Of a stretch of 64,000 bases of DNA, positions 33,369-40,480 are shown piece by piece (the first letter of the stretch is position 1; each line of letters begins with the position of its first letter). Origin of the DNA: Nocardia stercoris (GTDB lineage: Bacteria; Actinomycetota; Actinomycetes; Mycobacteriales; Mycobacteriaceae); contig NZ_RFFH01000005.1 in the NCBI RefSeq assembly GCF_003696265.1, forward strand, positions 349,247-413,246, given 5' to 3'. Below the pieces are notes generated by a model. That model was given only the letters and a program-made list of their open reading frames with translations, made no database searches and had not been told where the DNA came from. The translations under genes were made by a program, and so were the position numbers.

Positions 33369-34727
33369 ATGGATGTCGATGACGAGGCCACACCCGGTCC
33401 GGAGTCAGGACCGCTCACCCCGGAGCCGGTATGCACGCCGACTTACACATCAGAATCCGATCATCCCGGGGGTGTGCAGCGTTCGATCACTCCCGAGGAA
33501 TCGCCGGGCAGGACGGAATCCGAACTCTCCAGCGACCGAGACCGCACCGAACAGCGCGGTGCCACCGAGGCGCCGGAGCACGGTCACAGCGATCTGGTCG
33601 CGCAACCCCATACCGGCCACGAAGGCGGACCGATCATCGCCGCGGAAGCAGAAGCGGCGCGGGCCAGCACAACGCAGCACCCACTGGGTACGCCCGGGCG
33701 ACGATTCGATCCCCGATCGCCGTTCTTCATCGGCATGACGGGCGCTGCCGGCGTCGCGGTGACCTACGGCGCGATCCAGGCGCTGATCGCCGCCAGTCAA
33801 GTGCTGCTCTTGATCGCCACGGCATTGTTCCTGGCCATCGGACTGGAACCCGTGGTGTCATGGCTGGTTCGCCCGCGGTTTCCGCGATGGGCGGCGGTGA
33901 CCGTGGTATTCCTGGTCGCGTTCGGCTTGCTGGCTGGGTTCCTCGCCGCAGCGATACCCCCGCTGGCCGGTCAAGGCAGCGCGCTGGTCCATAACGCTCC
34001 GGACTACGTCGATCATCTCGCGCACCGATATCCGCTGGCCGAGACACTCGACACGCGTTTCCATCTCCGGGACCGGGTCCAGCAGGCGGTGGGTTCCGAT
34101 CCCGCGAAGCTGGCCGGTGGTGTCCTCGGCGCAGGGCGCCTGGTGTTCAGCATCGTCAGCGGTACAGTGATCGTCGCGGTGCTGACCGGCTACTTCATGG
34201 CCAATTTCGCACAGGTCCGTGCCTCGATCTACCGGCTGTTTCCGCACTCGCGCCGACCACGAGCGATCCTGATCGGCGACCAGATCTTCGCGAAGGTCGG
34301 TGGCTACATCCTCGGGAACCTGGTCATCTCGGTGATCACCGCGGTGCTGACCTTCATCTGGCTGCTGATCTTCGACGTGCCCGACCCGCTGCTGCTGTCC
34401 GTCCTGGTCGCCGTCCTCGACCTGATCCCCGCAGTGGGTTCCACGATCGCCGGGGTGGTCGTGGCGCTGGTCGCGCTCACCGTATCTCTGCCCGTGACAG
34501 TGGCTACCGTCGTCTTCTTCATCGTTCTGCGGTTGTTCGAGGACTATGTGCTGGTGCCCAGAATCATCGGCAGAACGGTCCGCGTGCCGGCGATCGTGAC
34601 GGTAGTGGCAGTTCTGCTGGGAGGCGCGTTACTCGGGTTCGCTGGTGCCCTGCTCGCGATCCCGGTCGCCGCTGCGGTGCTACTGATTCTCAGTGAGACA
34701 GTGCTGCCCTCACTGGATCAGCGCTGA
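33369..34727 (+). CDS. AI-2E (PerM) family transporter
   Basis: The 452-residue protein has a ~115-residue hydrophilic, Glu/Ser/Pro-rich N-terminal extension. Then comes the PerM fold: two helices (SQVLLLIATALFLAIGLEPV), a large soluble loop, and the conserved IGDQIFAKVGGYILGNLVIS block. Five further helices end in VAAAVLLILSETVLPSL. Some family members export autoinducer-2 and others exchange sodium and protons; this one cannot be resolved further. No ribosome site is obvious for the ATG at 33369, and an internal start near 33735 would remove the extension. Confidence 0.83.
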   Translation: MDVDDEATPGPESGPLTPEPVCTPTYTSESDHPGGVQRSITPEESPGRTESELSSDRDRTEQRGATEAPEHGHSDLVAQPHTGHEGGPIIAAEAEAARASTTQHPLGTPGRRFDPRSPFFIGMTGAAGVAVTYGAIQALIAASQVLLLIATALFLAIGLEPVVSWLVRPRFPRWAAVTVVFLVAFGLLAGFLAAAIPPLAGQGSALVHNAPDYVDHLAHRYPLAETLDTRFHLRDRVQQAVGSDPAKLAGGVLGAGRLVFSIVSGTVIVAVLTGYFMANFAQVRASIYRLFPHSRRPRAILIGDQIFAKVGGYILGNLVISVITAVLTFIWLLIFDVPDPLLLSVLVAVLDLIPAVGSTIAGVVVALVALTVSLPVTVATVVFFIVLRLFEDYVLVPRIIGRTVRVPAIVTVVAVLLGGALLGFAGALLAIPVAAAVLLILSETVLPSLDQR

Positions 34728-34747
34728 TTCGCCCAACGGGCCATATC

Positions 34748-34810
34748 TGACGTGACCCCGATGGTTGGGTCCGGGGTTTGTGAGAGTCCGGATGCCCAGG
34801 ATTGTGGGCG
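34748..34810 (+). repeat. Degenerate IS3-type left end
   Basis: TGACGTGACCCC followed by GTCCGGGGTTTGTGAGAGTC resembles the element end that begins 63 bases further right, with about 70% identity by eye. It looks like the end of a related element. Confidence 0.45.
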
Positions 34811-34957
34811 TGACCTGACCCCATGATTTCAGTCCGGGGACTGTGAGGAGCCGTTGTGGCCCATAACGGCCGCCTGCGCGACGAATGCCTCAACATCAAC
34901 AGCTTCTGGTCGCTGACCCACGCTCGGGTCGTGATCAGCGACTGGAAGGGCGAATAC
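34811..34957 (+). mobile_element. Internally deleted IS3-type element (left end joined to transposase tail)
   Basis: Bases 34811-34862 are the same element end found at 52089; the first 37 bases are identical. Directly behind it the frame from 34859 reads AHNGRLRDECLNINSFWSLT, then HARVVISDWKGEYY. This is the C-terminal piece of an IS3-family OrfB transposase (the DECLN block). OrfA and most of OrfB are gone, so the copy is dead. Confidence 0.7.
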
Positions 34958-35021
34958 TATTGGGACACAACGTATTACAGTAGCGGTATATTCCTCGTGC
35001 ATCCATAACGTGAGGGAGATC

Positions 35022-35606
35022 ATGGCTGGGAATCCCCCGGGCGTCGCAGCCGCCACACTGCTCGCCATGATGGCGCTGACTGCCTGCTCAACGGCGGCCA
35101 CCACCACATCGACACCAAGCCCCACAGGCCCAGCTCCGACCACGGCAATACTCGCACCCACCGGGACAACAGCCGTTCCCCAACTCGATTCGACGATACA
35201 AACCTCGGATGACTACCGCATTCCCGGCGGTGGCTACCCGCGCTACCAGTTCATGTCTCCGTCGAAGGAACTCAAGTGCACGGTGCAGACATACCGTAGC
35301 CAACTCATGGTGACGTGCGACGGTAAACTCGGCCCGCCGAACTCGGGTCCCATTCCACACTGTCCCGACGACCATCGCGAGGCGCATATCGGCGCGGACG
35401 GTTCCGGTATCGACTGCACCACGATCAGCCAGATCGACAGTATGACTTACCGTGACGAGAACAACCGAATTAAACCGGTGGTCCTCCCCTACGGGCGAAC
35501 CTTGGCCATCAACGATGCCTTCTGCACGATGAGCACCACCACAATTCACTGCGAAACGCCCGGCCACGCACTGACTGTCTCCAGCGAACGCACCGAATTG
35601 CACTGA
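35022..35606 (+). CDS. Lipoprotein of unknown function
   Basis: The 194-residue protein starts MAGNPPGVAAATLLAMMALT with the lipobox LTAC (lipidated Cys at ~22). A Thr/Pro/Ser linker follows, then a globular part of ~140 residues with six Cys (KLKCTVQT-like LKCTVQTY, MVTCDGK, IPHCPDD, IDCTTIS, AFCTM, IHCETPG) that can form three disulfides. It is probably anchored on the outer face of the membrane. The ATG at 35022 has GAGGGA upstream. Expression starts just behind the IS remnant. Confidence 0.8.
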   Translation: MAGNPPGVAAATLLAMMALTACSTAATTTSTPSPTGPAPTTAILAPTGTTAVPQLDSTIQTSDDYRIPGGGYPRYQFMSPSKELKCTVQTYRSQLMVTCDGKLGPPNSGPIPHCPDDHREAHIGADGSGIDCTTISQIDSMTYRDENNRIKPVVLPYGRTLAINDAFCTMSTTTIHCETPGHALTVSSERTELH

Positions 35607-36155
35607 CCTCCCGACGATCGAGTTCGGATCGATCTCACCAAACGAGACGTCACAGCGGCTGGGAGGACGAATGCAACCATCGCCGAAGACATTCCGCGGT
35701 GGGGCTACCGAACGCCGGCCGGGTACGCTGCAACCTGCATCCACCGATAACCGGGCTCTCACGCGCGGTGGACCGAGTCGTGGGGTCCCGTCACGGGCTG
35801 GGATCGAGCGTCGCCAGCGGCGGCACATGTTGTTGGCGACGTAGATCGTTGTCAGCGGTGTGGTCGGCTACGTCGCGCGGTGGTTGTCGTCGGTCTTCTT
35901 CCGGATTGTCGCGCCGAGTGGTGTGAACGTGCCATCGATGCTCATCAACAATCTGACCTGGACCGCCGCACTGCCGCCGGCGTTGTTCGGAGTGTCGACC
36001 GGCCTGCTGGGCGCGGCGAGCAAGGTCAGGCACGGTGAGTCGGCCACATCGGAAGACAGTGCGGACCTGGAGATCTCGTTGGCGAGCAAATTCAGTCTGC
36101 GCCCGGTGGTCTTCGCCAGGTCGGTGCCAGGTTCCACCGCATGACTTCTGCACCG
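35607..36155. other. Gene-poor interval
   Basis: There are 549 bp without a supported gene. Overlapping open frames of ~90 codons run on both strands between 35860 and 36144. The plus frame has one hydrophobic stretch (LINNLTWTAALPPALFGVST), but neither matches a known family nor has a good ribosome site. Confidence 0.4.
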
Positions 36156-36572
36156 CTAGTCGTCGGTGGCGGCGCGGCGGTTGCGCTTAGTGACGCCACG
36201 ACGCTTCTTCGCGGCGATACGACGTTCCTTGGCTCCGCGCGAGGGCTTGGTGGCGCGGCGAACCGGTGGTGGCGCGGCGGCAGCATCACGTAACACCGAG
36301 GCCAGACGTTCGCGAGCGGCCGCGCGGTTCTGCAGCTGGGCGCGTTGCTCGGATGCTGCGATCGTGAGGACCCCGTCGACCAGCCGGGTGGCCAGGCGGT
36401 CGAGCATCCGGGTGCGCAGCCACTCCGGCACGGAAGGCGAGTTGGCGAGGTCGAACGACAGCTCGACTCGGCTGTCCGTAGTGTTGACGTTCTGCCCTCC
36501 CGGACCGGACGAGCGTGAGAACCGCTCGCGCAACTCGGACGCGGGGATCACCAGTGTCCCAGTCACGATCAT
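36156..36572 (-). CDS. arfB: Ribosome rescue hydrolase ArfB
   Basis: The 138-residue protein has the peptidyl-tRNA hydrolase GGQ motif at residues 25-27 (RSSGPGGQNVN) and a Lys/Arg-rich tail (ERRIAAKKRRGVTKRNRRAA) that enters the empty mRNA channel. ArfB releases peptides from ribosomes stalled on truncated mRNA. The length matches the family. The ATG at 36572 starts the conserved MIVTGTLVIPASELRERFSR; a longer frame upstream adds unrelated residues. Confidence 0.9.
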   Translation of the reverse strand: MIVTGTLVIPASELRERFSRSSGPGGQNVNTTDSRVELSFDLANSPSVPEWLRTRMLDRLATRLVDGVLTIAASEQRAQLQNRAAARERLASVLRDAAAAPPPVRRATKPSRGAKERRIAAKKRRGVTKRNRRAATDD

Positions 36573-36779
36573 GTCCTCGGCCACAATCAGCCCCTGTGCT
36601 CGGTCCTCCGCCAGATCGCCGGCCACCTCGGACCCGCCGCCTTCCACGCTCCCGAGCCATCCTGCCGGAGCCGACAAATTGCTCGGAACGTTACCGAGGA
36701 AGTCCCCGAGGTCTATCTGTGGTCCGAGTATCGACTGCGGATTCAGGCCACCACATCAGAGTCCTGGAAGATCTGCTCC

Positions 36780-37430
36780 TCAGGACTGTAAGAGCTCGAA
36801 CTCGACGATCTCGGTCGCCCCCGTGAGGGCCTCCGCCAGCACCCGCGCACGGTCGGCGACACCCGGCGCCGCCAGCACCGTCTGCCGGTCCGAATCCCCC
36901 AACGGACACCGGGCGGCGAGCGAGTAGAGCCGCTCCCCGGGCGAGCCCGAGAGATCCGCCGTCGTCGGGATCCGCGGCACGCCACGCTCGCGGCGCTGGG
37001 CCAGCCGCGTCAGCGTCTCGCGCAACCGGATCACAGCGGCGTCGACCTGCTGCAGCGCAACCCACTCCGAGCCGTTCTCTTCGTCCGGCCAGACCGCGAT
37101 CTCGGCCCGCGGATACGGGTCGTCGGGCAGCCAGCACACCACCTTGATGCGTTGTCCCGCAACACAGTCGAGAGCGAACCTCCCGCCGGACATCTGGCGG
37201 TGGTTGCGGATACGCACCAACACACCGACGTCGCTGCGCTCGTCACCACCACCGACCTCGTGGCCGCGCGTGATGAGCACGACCCCGAAGTCCGGTCCAT
37301 CCGGTGCAGCGAGCACGTCGTTCACCAACGCCTGATAGCGGGGCTCGAACACGTTGAGCGGCAACTCCGACCCCGGCAGCACCGTCGCGCCGAGCGGGAA
37401 CATCGGGACCGTCCGCACGAGATCCGTCAC
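36780..37430 (-). CDS. LON substrate-binding domain protein
   Basis: The 216-residue protein carries the N-terminal domain of Lon without the ATPase and protease parts: MFPLGATVLPGSELPLNVFE, then PRYQALVNDVL, and a C-terminal helical bundle. Stand-alone LON-domain proteins probably bind misfolded proteins or peptides; their role is not established. The GTG start at 37430 is chosen because it overlaps the TGA of the upstream gene (GTGA), showing translational coupling. Met at 37403 is the alternative. Confidence 0.83.
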   Translation of the reverse strand: MTDLVRTVPMFPLGATVLPGSELPLNVFEPRYQALVNDVLAAPDGPDFGVVLITRGHEVGGGDERSDVGVLVRIRNHRQMSGGRFALDCVAGQRIKVVCWLPDDPYPRAEIAVWPDEENGSEWVALQQVDAAVIRLRETLTRLAQRRERGVPRIPTTADLSGSPGERLYSLAARCPLGDSDRQTVLAAPGVADRARVLAEALTGATEIVEFELLQS

Positions 37431-37798
37431 AGCAGCCTCGATCTCGGGACGGGCAGGTCGGCCACAGGGGCAGGCCCGGCAGTATCCGAAGCCTGCACGG
37501 TGTGCGACCACGACCGCAACCAACCGATGCCGAGACCGTGCGGGGGCCGCCGGCCGACCAACTCAGCGCCGCACATGAGCGGATCCTCCGCCGCAGCGCG
37601 ACCACCCCTCCGCGCCTGGGACAGGCCCGCGACGAGCTTGCCGAGCCTGTCTCGCAGCTCGAGTTCACCTGCGGGGACCGACCACCTCCGCGCGAGGGGC
37701 GTCTGCGCACCTGCGGTATCGCCGTGGTCGAGCAGGCGCTGCGCCTCCGTGACCGCGGCACCCAGGTCCGGTTCGGAACTCACCTGTTCGTGCGCCAT
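37427..37798 (-). CDS. Hypothetical protein coupled to the LON-domain gene
   Basis: The 123-residue protein has no transmembrane span. The first half looks helical (LGAAVTEAQRLLDHGDTAGA, then GELELRDRLGKLVAGLSQAR); the rest is Gly/Pro-rich. It is not recognised. The stop overlaps the GTG of the LON-domain gene by four bases, so the two are co-expressed and may work together. Confidence 0.55.
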   Translation of the reverse strand: MAHEQVSSEPDLGAAVTEAQRLLDHGDTAGAQTPLARRWSVPAGELELRDRLGKLVAGLSQARRGGRAAAEDPLMCGAELVGRRPPHGLGIGWLRSWSHTVQASDTAGPAPVADLPVPRSRLL

Positions 37799-38100
37799 GT
37801 GGGCAAATCTATCCCCACCGATACGGTTCGGACCACAAGGTGGTCCGGCGCAGGCCTATCTGGCCGAACTCGCGCACTGGTGCGGCGCACGAGTTCTGGT
37901 CGAGGTCGGTCCCGATCCGGCCGACATCCGGGCGCCCGCAAGCGAACTCGCGTACGAGGGGCTGCCGAAGAGTGTCGACCCTGAGGTTATCGTCTGGATG
38001 TCGTGTGGATTCCGCGCTGCGAAGGTGGACAGCCAGCCCGGTACCAGCACCGCACCGTCGGCGACCTCCCGGCCACAGCCGGCCGGATCGAGCAAGGTAC
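37799..38100. other. Interval without a supported gene
   Basis: There are 302 bp between two minus-strand operons. A plus-strand open frame (AYLAELAHWCGARVLVEVGP onward) has coding-like composition but no start or family match. Confidence 0.35.
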
Positions 38101-38610
38101 TCACCGCGGACTCGGGGGCAGCATCCGGCGGGCGCCGCCGGTGACGGTCCACGCAGCGCCGCTGTGGTCGACGCCGGTAAGGCCGTCGAGGTAGGCGGTT
38201 CCGACGAGGGCGAGGGTGGCGGGGTCGTCGAGGGCGGCGAACGTGAGGGTGTCGGCGGCGGTCCAGGCCGTGGACCACAGCAGCCGCCGGGTCATCTGTG
38301 CCCAACCCAGCGTCGGACCGGTCACTACCCATAGGTCCGCGGGCGCGGCGGCGAGGCGGCGGGCCTGCCGCAGCCAGGACGCGGCCGTCTCGGGCCAGGT
38401 GACGTGCACGGCGACCCGGCCGCCGGCGTTCTCCCACCGTTCGGTGAGCGCGGCCGTCGCGGCCAGAGCGCCAGGGGTGCGCCCGGATCCCAGGGCGAGG
38501 GTGTGCGCGCCCCGTTCGCGGGCAAGTATTGCGAGAGAGTCGATTTCGACGGCAGTGGCGGACACCTCGTCGCCGGTGACGGGCCGGATCGAGAGCAGGG
38601 GAGTGGTCAT
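38101..38610 (-). CDS. Small Rossmann-like protein of the Ada/Ogt cluster
   Basis: The 169-residue protein alternates strands and helices like half of a periplasmic-binding-protein or Rossmann fold: AAILARERGAHTLALGSGR, VAVHVTWPETAASWLRQARR, DLWVVTGPTLGWAQMTRRL, TLTFAALDDPATLALVG. No signal peptide is present, so it is cytoplasmic. I recall similar proteins called substrate-binding-protein-like in actinobacteria next to Ada-domain genes; their function is unknown. The ATG overlaps the stop of the zinc-domain gene by four bases. It ends the alkylation-repair operon. Confidence 0.6.
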   Translation of the reverse strand: MTTPLLSIRPVTGDEVSATAVEIDSLAILARERGAHTLALGSGRTPGALAATAALTERWENAGGRVAVHVTWPETAASWLRQARRLAAAPADLWVVTGPTLGWAQMTRRLLWSTAWTAADTLTFAALDDPATLALVGTAYLDGLTGVDHSGAAWTVTGGARRMLPPSPR

Positions 38611-38873
38611 CGTGTCGTCTTCCAGGTTCGGTAGCGGTCGGGGCAGCACACCGCGCACGGCCGGTATCCGGCGGCGATCGCCGTGGCTTCGTCGGCGAAG
38701 AACACCCGGTACTTCACGTAGCCGCCGGCGGCGACGGCCCGCAACGCCGACGGGCAGTCGAGGCGGCCGTAGATCCGGCCGCGCCGGTATCCGCCCCACG
38801 CCCCGGCGGTGTCGGAGCGGTAGGGCCGCCCGGCCGCGTCGAGCAGAAGGTAGGTGCGGGCCGGGGCGGTCAT
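38607..38873 (-). CDS. Stand-alone Ada-like zinc-binding domain protein
   Basis: The 88-residue protein is only the metal-binding domain of Ada: RIYGRLDCPSALR, VFFADEATAIAAGYRPCAVC, PDRYRTWK. Cys40, Cys73 and Cys76 align with three of the four zinc ligands of Escherichia coli Ada. The position of the methyl-accepting Cys38 (FCRPSC) is Gly36 (YGRLDC); Cys77 is extra. It therefore probably cannot repair methylphosphotriesters and may bind DNA or act as a partner. Both ends overlap neighbouring genes by ATGA, so it is translated in one operon with them. Confidence 0.8.
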   Translation of the reverse strand: MTAPARTYLLLDAAGRPYRSDTAGAWGGYRRGRIYGRLDCPSALRAVAAGGYVKYRVFFADEATAIAAGYRPCAVCCPDRYRTWKTTR

Positions 38874-39108
38874 GCGGCGTCGTGGAACACCAGGGCCAGG
38901 GTGCGGCGGTGTCCGGATCGGACCGTGGACCCGCCGTGGCGGACCGGGGCCGCCGACCAGCCCCGCGCGGACTTCACCGGCCGGTCGCGGGTGGTGAACA
39001 CCAGCCCGTGCCCTTGGGGGATGACGGTGGCGTTGCCCCGGGACTGGGCACGCGGGCGTTGCTCGACGAGCAGGAACTCACCACCGGTGTGATCGATACC
39101 GGGCCGGT
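38870..39108 (-). pseudogene. C-terminal fragment of a 2OG-Fe(II) oxygenase
   Basis: About 75 codons survive: IDHTGGEFLLVEQRPRAQSR, HGLVFTTRDRPVKSARGWSA, VRSGHRRTLALVFHDA. This is the end of the AlkB-neighbour 2OG-Fe(II) hydroxylases found beside ada/ogt genes; the HxD half is missing. The upstream end joins directly to a truncated ogt. The stop still overlaps the ATG of the zinc-domain gene. Confidence 0.7.
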
Positions 39109-39473
39109 CCAGCCGCGACCGGGGCGTAGCTGCGGGTCTGGCCGTATCCGATCTCGGGCAGGTGCTGCTGCACCAGCTGCCGGAACCCGTGCGAGAGCGA
39201 CAGGTCCAGCGGGACGTCGAACGCCGTGCGGCGGTAGGCGAAGTACTCGTCGAGCTCGCGGCGGACCTCGGCCAGCTGGGCCGGCGCGCGCAGGATCCGG
39301 GGGCCGATCTTGTGGACGAGGGTGTCGAGAACACGGTCGTGGTCCTCGCGGGCGTAGGCGACGCGGATCGGGCCCTTGCCAGTGGCGGCGAGCAGTAGTG
39401 GCCCGACGGGGGTGTCGGTGACGGTGTAGGCGACGTCGATCAGATCCGCCTGTGCCGCACGGGTTTCCAGCAT
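39109..39473 (-). pseudogene. Truncated methylated-DNA-protein-cysteine methyltransferase (second copy)
   Basis: From ATG 39473 the frame reads YTVTDTPVGPLLLAATGKGP, RRELDEYFAYRRTAFDVPLD and GQTRSYAPVAAG. It then leaves the family after about 120 codons and stops at 39078. The PCHRV acceptor site and recognition C-terminus are missing, replaced by the tail of the 2OG oxygenase gene in another frame. It lies 30 bp behind an intact ogt. Confidence 0.78.
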
Positions 39474-39503
39474 TCGGTGCAGACGTGCCAGGGTACGCCA
39501 CAG

Positions 39504-40019
39504 TCAGAACAGCCTGCCCGCGCTGACGACCGCTGGCTCCTCGAGCTCGAGCAGGGCCCGCTTGCGCTCGAGTCCTCCGGCGTACCCGGTCAGCGAACCG
39601 TCCGCGCCGATCACCCGATGACAGGGGACGAAGACACACAGCGGGTTCGCTCCGACGGCCTGCCCGACGCGATAGGCCAGGCGGCGGTCGCCGAGGTTCT
39701 CCGCGATCTGCCCGTAGGTGGTGGTCGTGCCGTACTCGATGGCGGTGACCTCGCGCCATACCCGCTGCTGGAAATCGTCACCGGCCGCGTGCAACGGCAG
39801 CTCGAAGGTCCGGCGTCGGCCGAGAAAGTATTCCAGGAGCTGGCCCACGGCTTCGCCCAGGACCGGGTCGTCGACGAACGACACTTCCGGGCCGAGGGTT
39901 TCGGCAGCAGGGCGGCGGATGTGGTGGCGGAAGTACAGGCCAGTGACCGCCGGGCCGGTCGCGACGATCGTGACCGGGCCGAGCTGGGCGGTGTCGATCA
40001 CGGTGTGCCGAGTGCTCAT
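39504..40019 (-). CDS. ogt: Methylated-DNA-protein-cysteine methyltransferase
   Basis: The 171-residue suicide enzyme has the N-terminal ribonuclease-like domain and a C-terminal helix-turn-helix with YGTTTTYGQIAENLGDRRLA and the acceptor Cys133 in FVPCHRVIG. It transfers alkyl groups from O6-alkylguanine to itself. It is the first gene of the alkylation-repair operon and the only intact repair methyltransferase there. The ATG at 40019 starts MSTRHTVIDTAQLGPVTIV. Confidence 0.92.
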   Translation of the reverse strand: MSTRHTVIDTAQLGPVTIVATGPAVTGLYFRHHIRRPAAETLGPEVSFVDDPVLGEAVGQLLEYFLGRRRTFELPLHAAGDDFQQRVWREVTAIEYGTTTTYGQIAENLGDRRLAYRVGQAVGANPLCVFVPCHRVIGADGSLTGYAGGLERKRALLELEEPAVVSAGRLF

Positions 40020-40480
40020 CTGCGCATCCCCTTTTCTGACGTTCTCGACCTGTAGACGCGCGGCAGTACCCGAACGTGAGATCCGGCAGAGCACCGATTT
40101 CCGGGAACTTCGCAATCCGAGATACCAGCCGGCGTGCGGAACGGCGGCTCGCACCCGAACTGTCTCCTGTCGGGTGGAACCCGTTGCCGGGCGCGGCGGT
40201 ACGGCTGTGACTACAGGCCGTATCTGTCAATGGCAGGTTGTATCCGTCCACCAGTAGCGACCGAGTTCGTCTAGCGGTCCTCCGACCATGAGTCTCGAAC
40301 GGCCACAATGCTTCCCGGACATCCGCGGGCGGCGGGAGGTCGCGCCGGCTGCGCTCGGACGACTTGGCGCCGGCGGCGATGGTCTTACGCCGGGGTGCGG
40401 ATGCGGCGGCACTGAGGGCGGAACCGGGGCGGAATCGAGGTCCGCACAGACTGTCGGTGCCCGTACCTAAGCTGTCCCGA
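40020..40480. other. Divergent intergenic region, ogt / LRR gene
   Basis: There are 461 bp. No family match was found in either strand's open frames. Promoters for both flanking genes should lie here, but no clear operator palindrome was seen. Confidence 0.45.

Noticed and set aside
35860..36144. Possible genes on both strands near 36 kb
   Set aside because: The frames overlap each other, lack ribosome sites and resemble no family.
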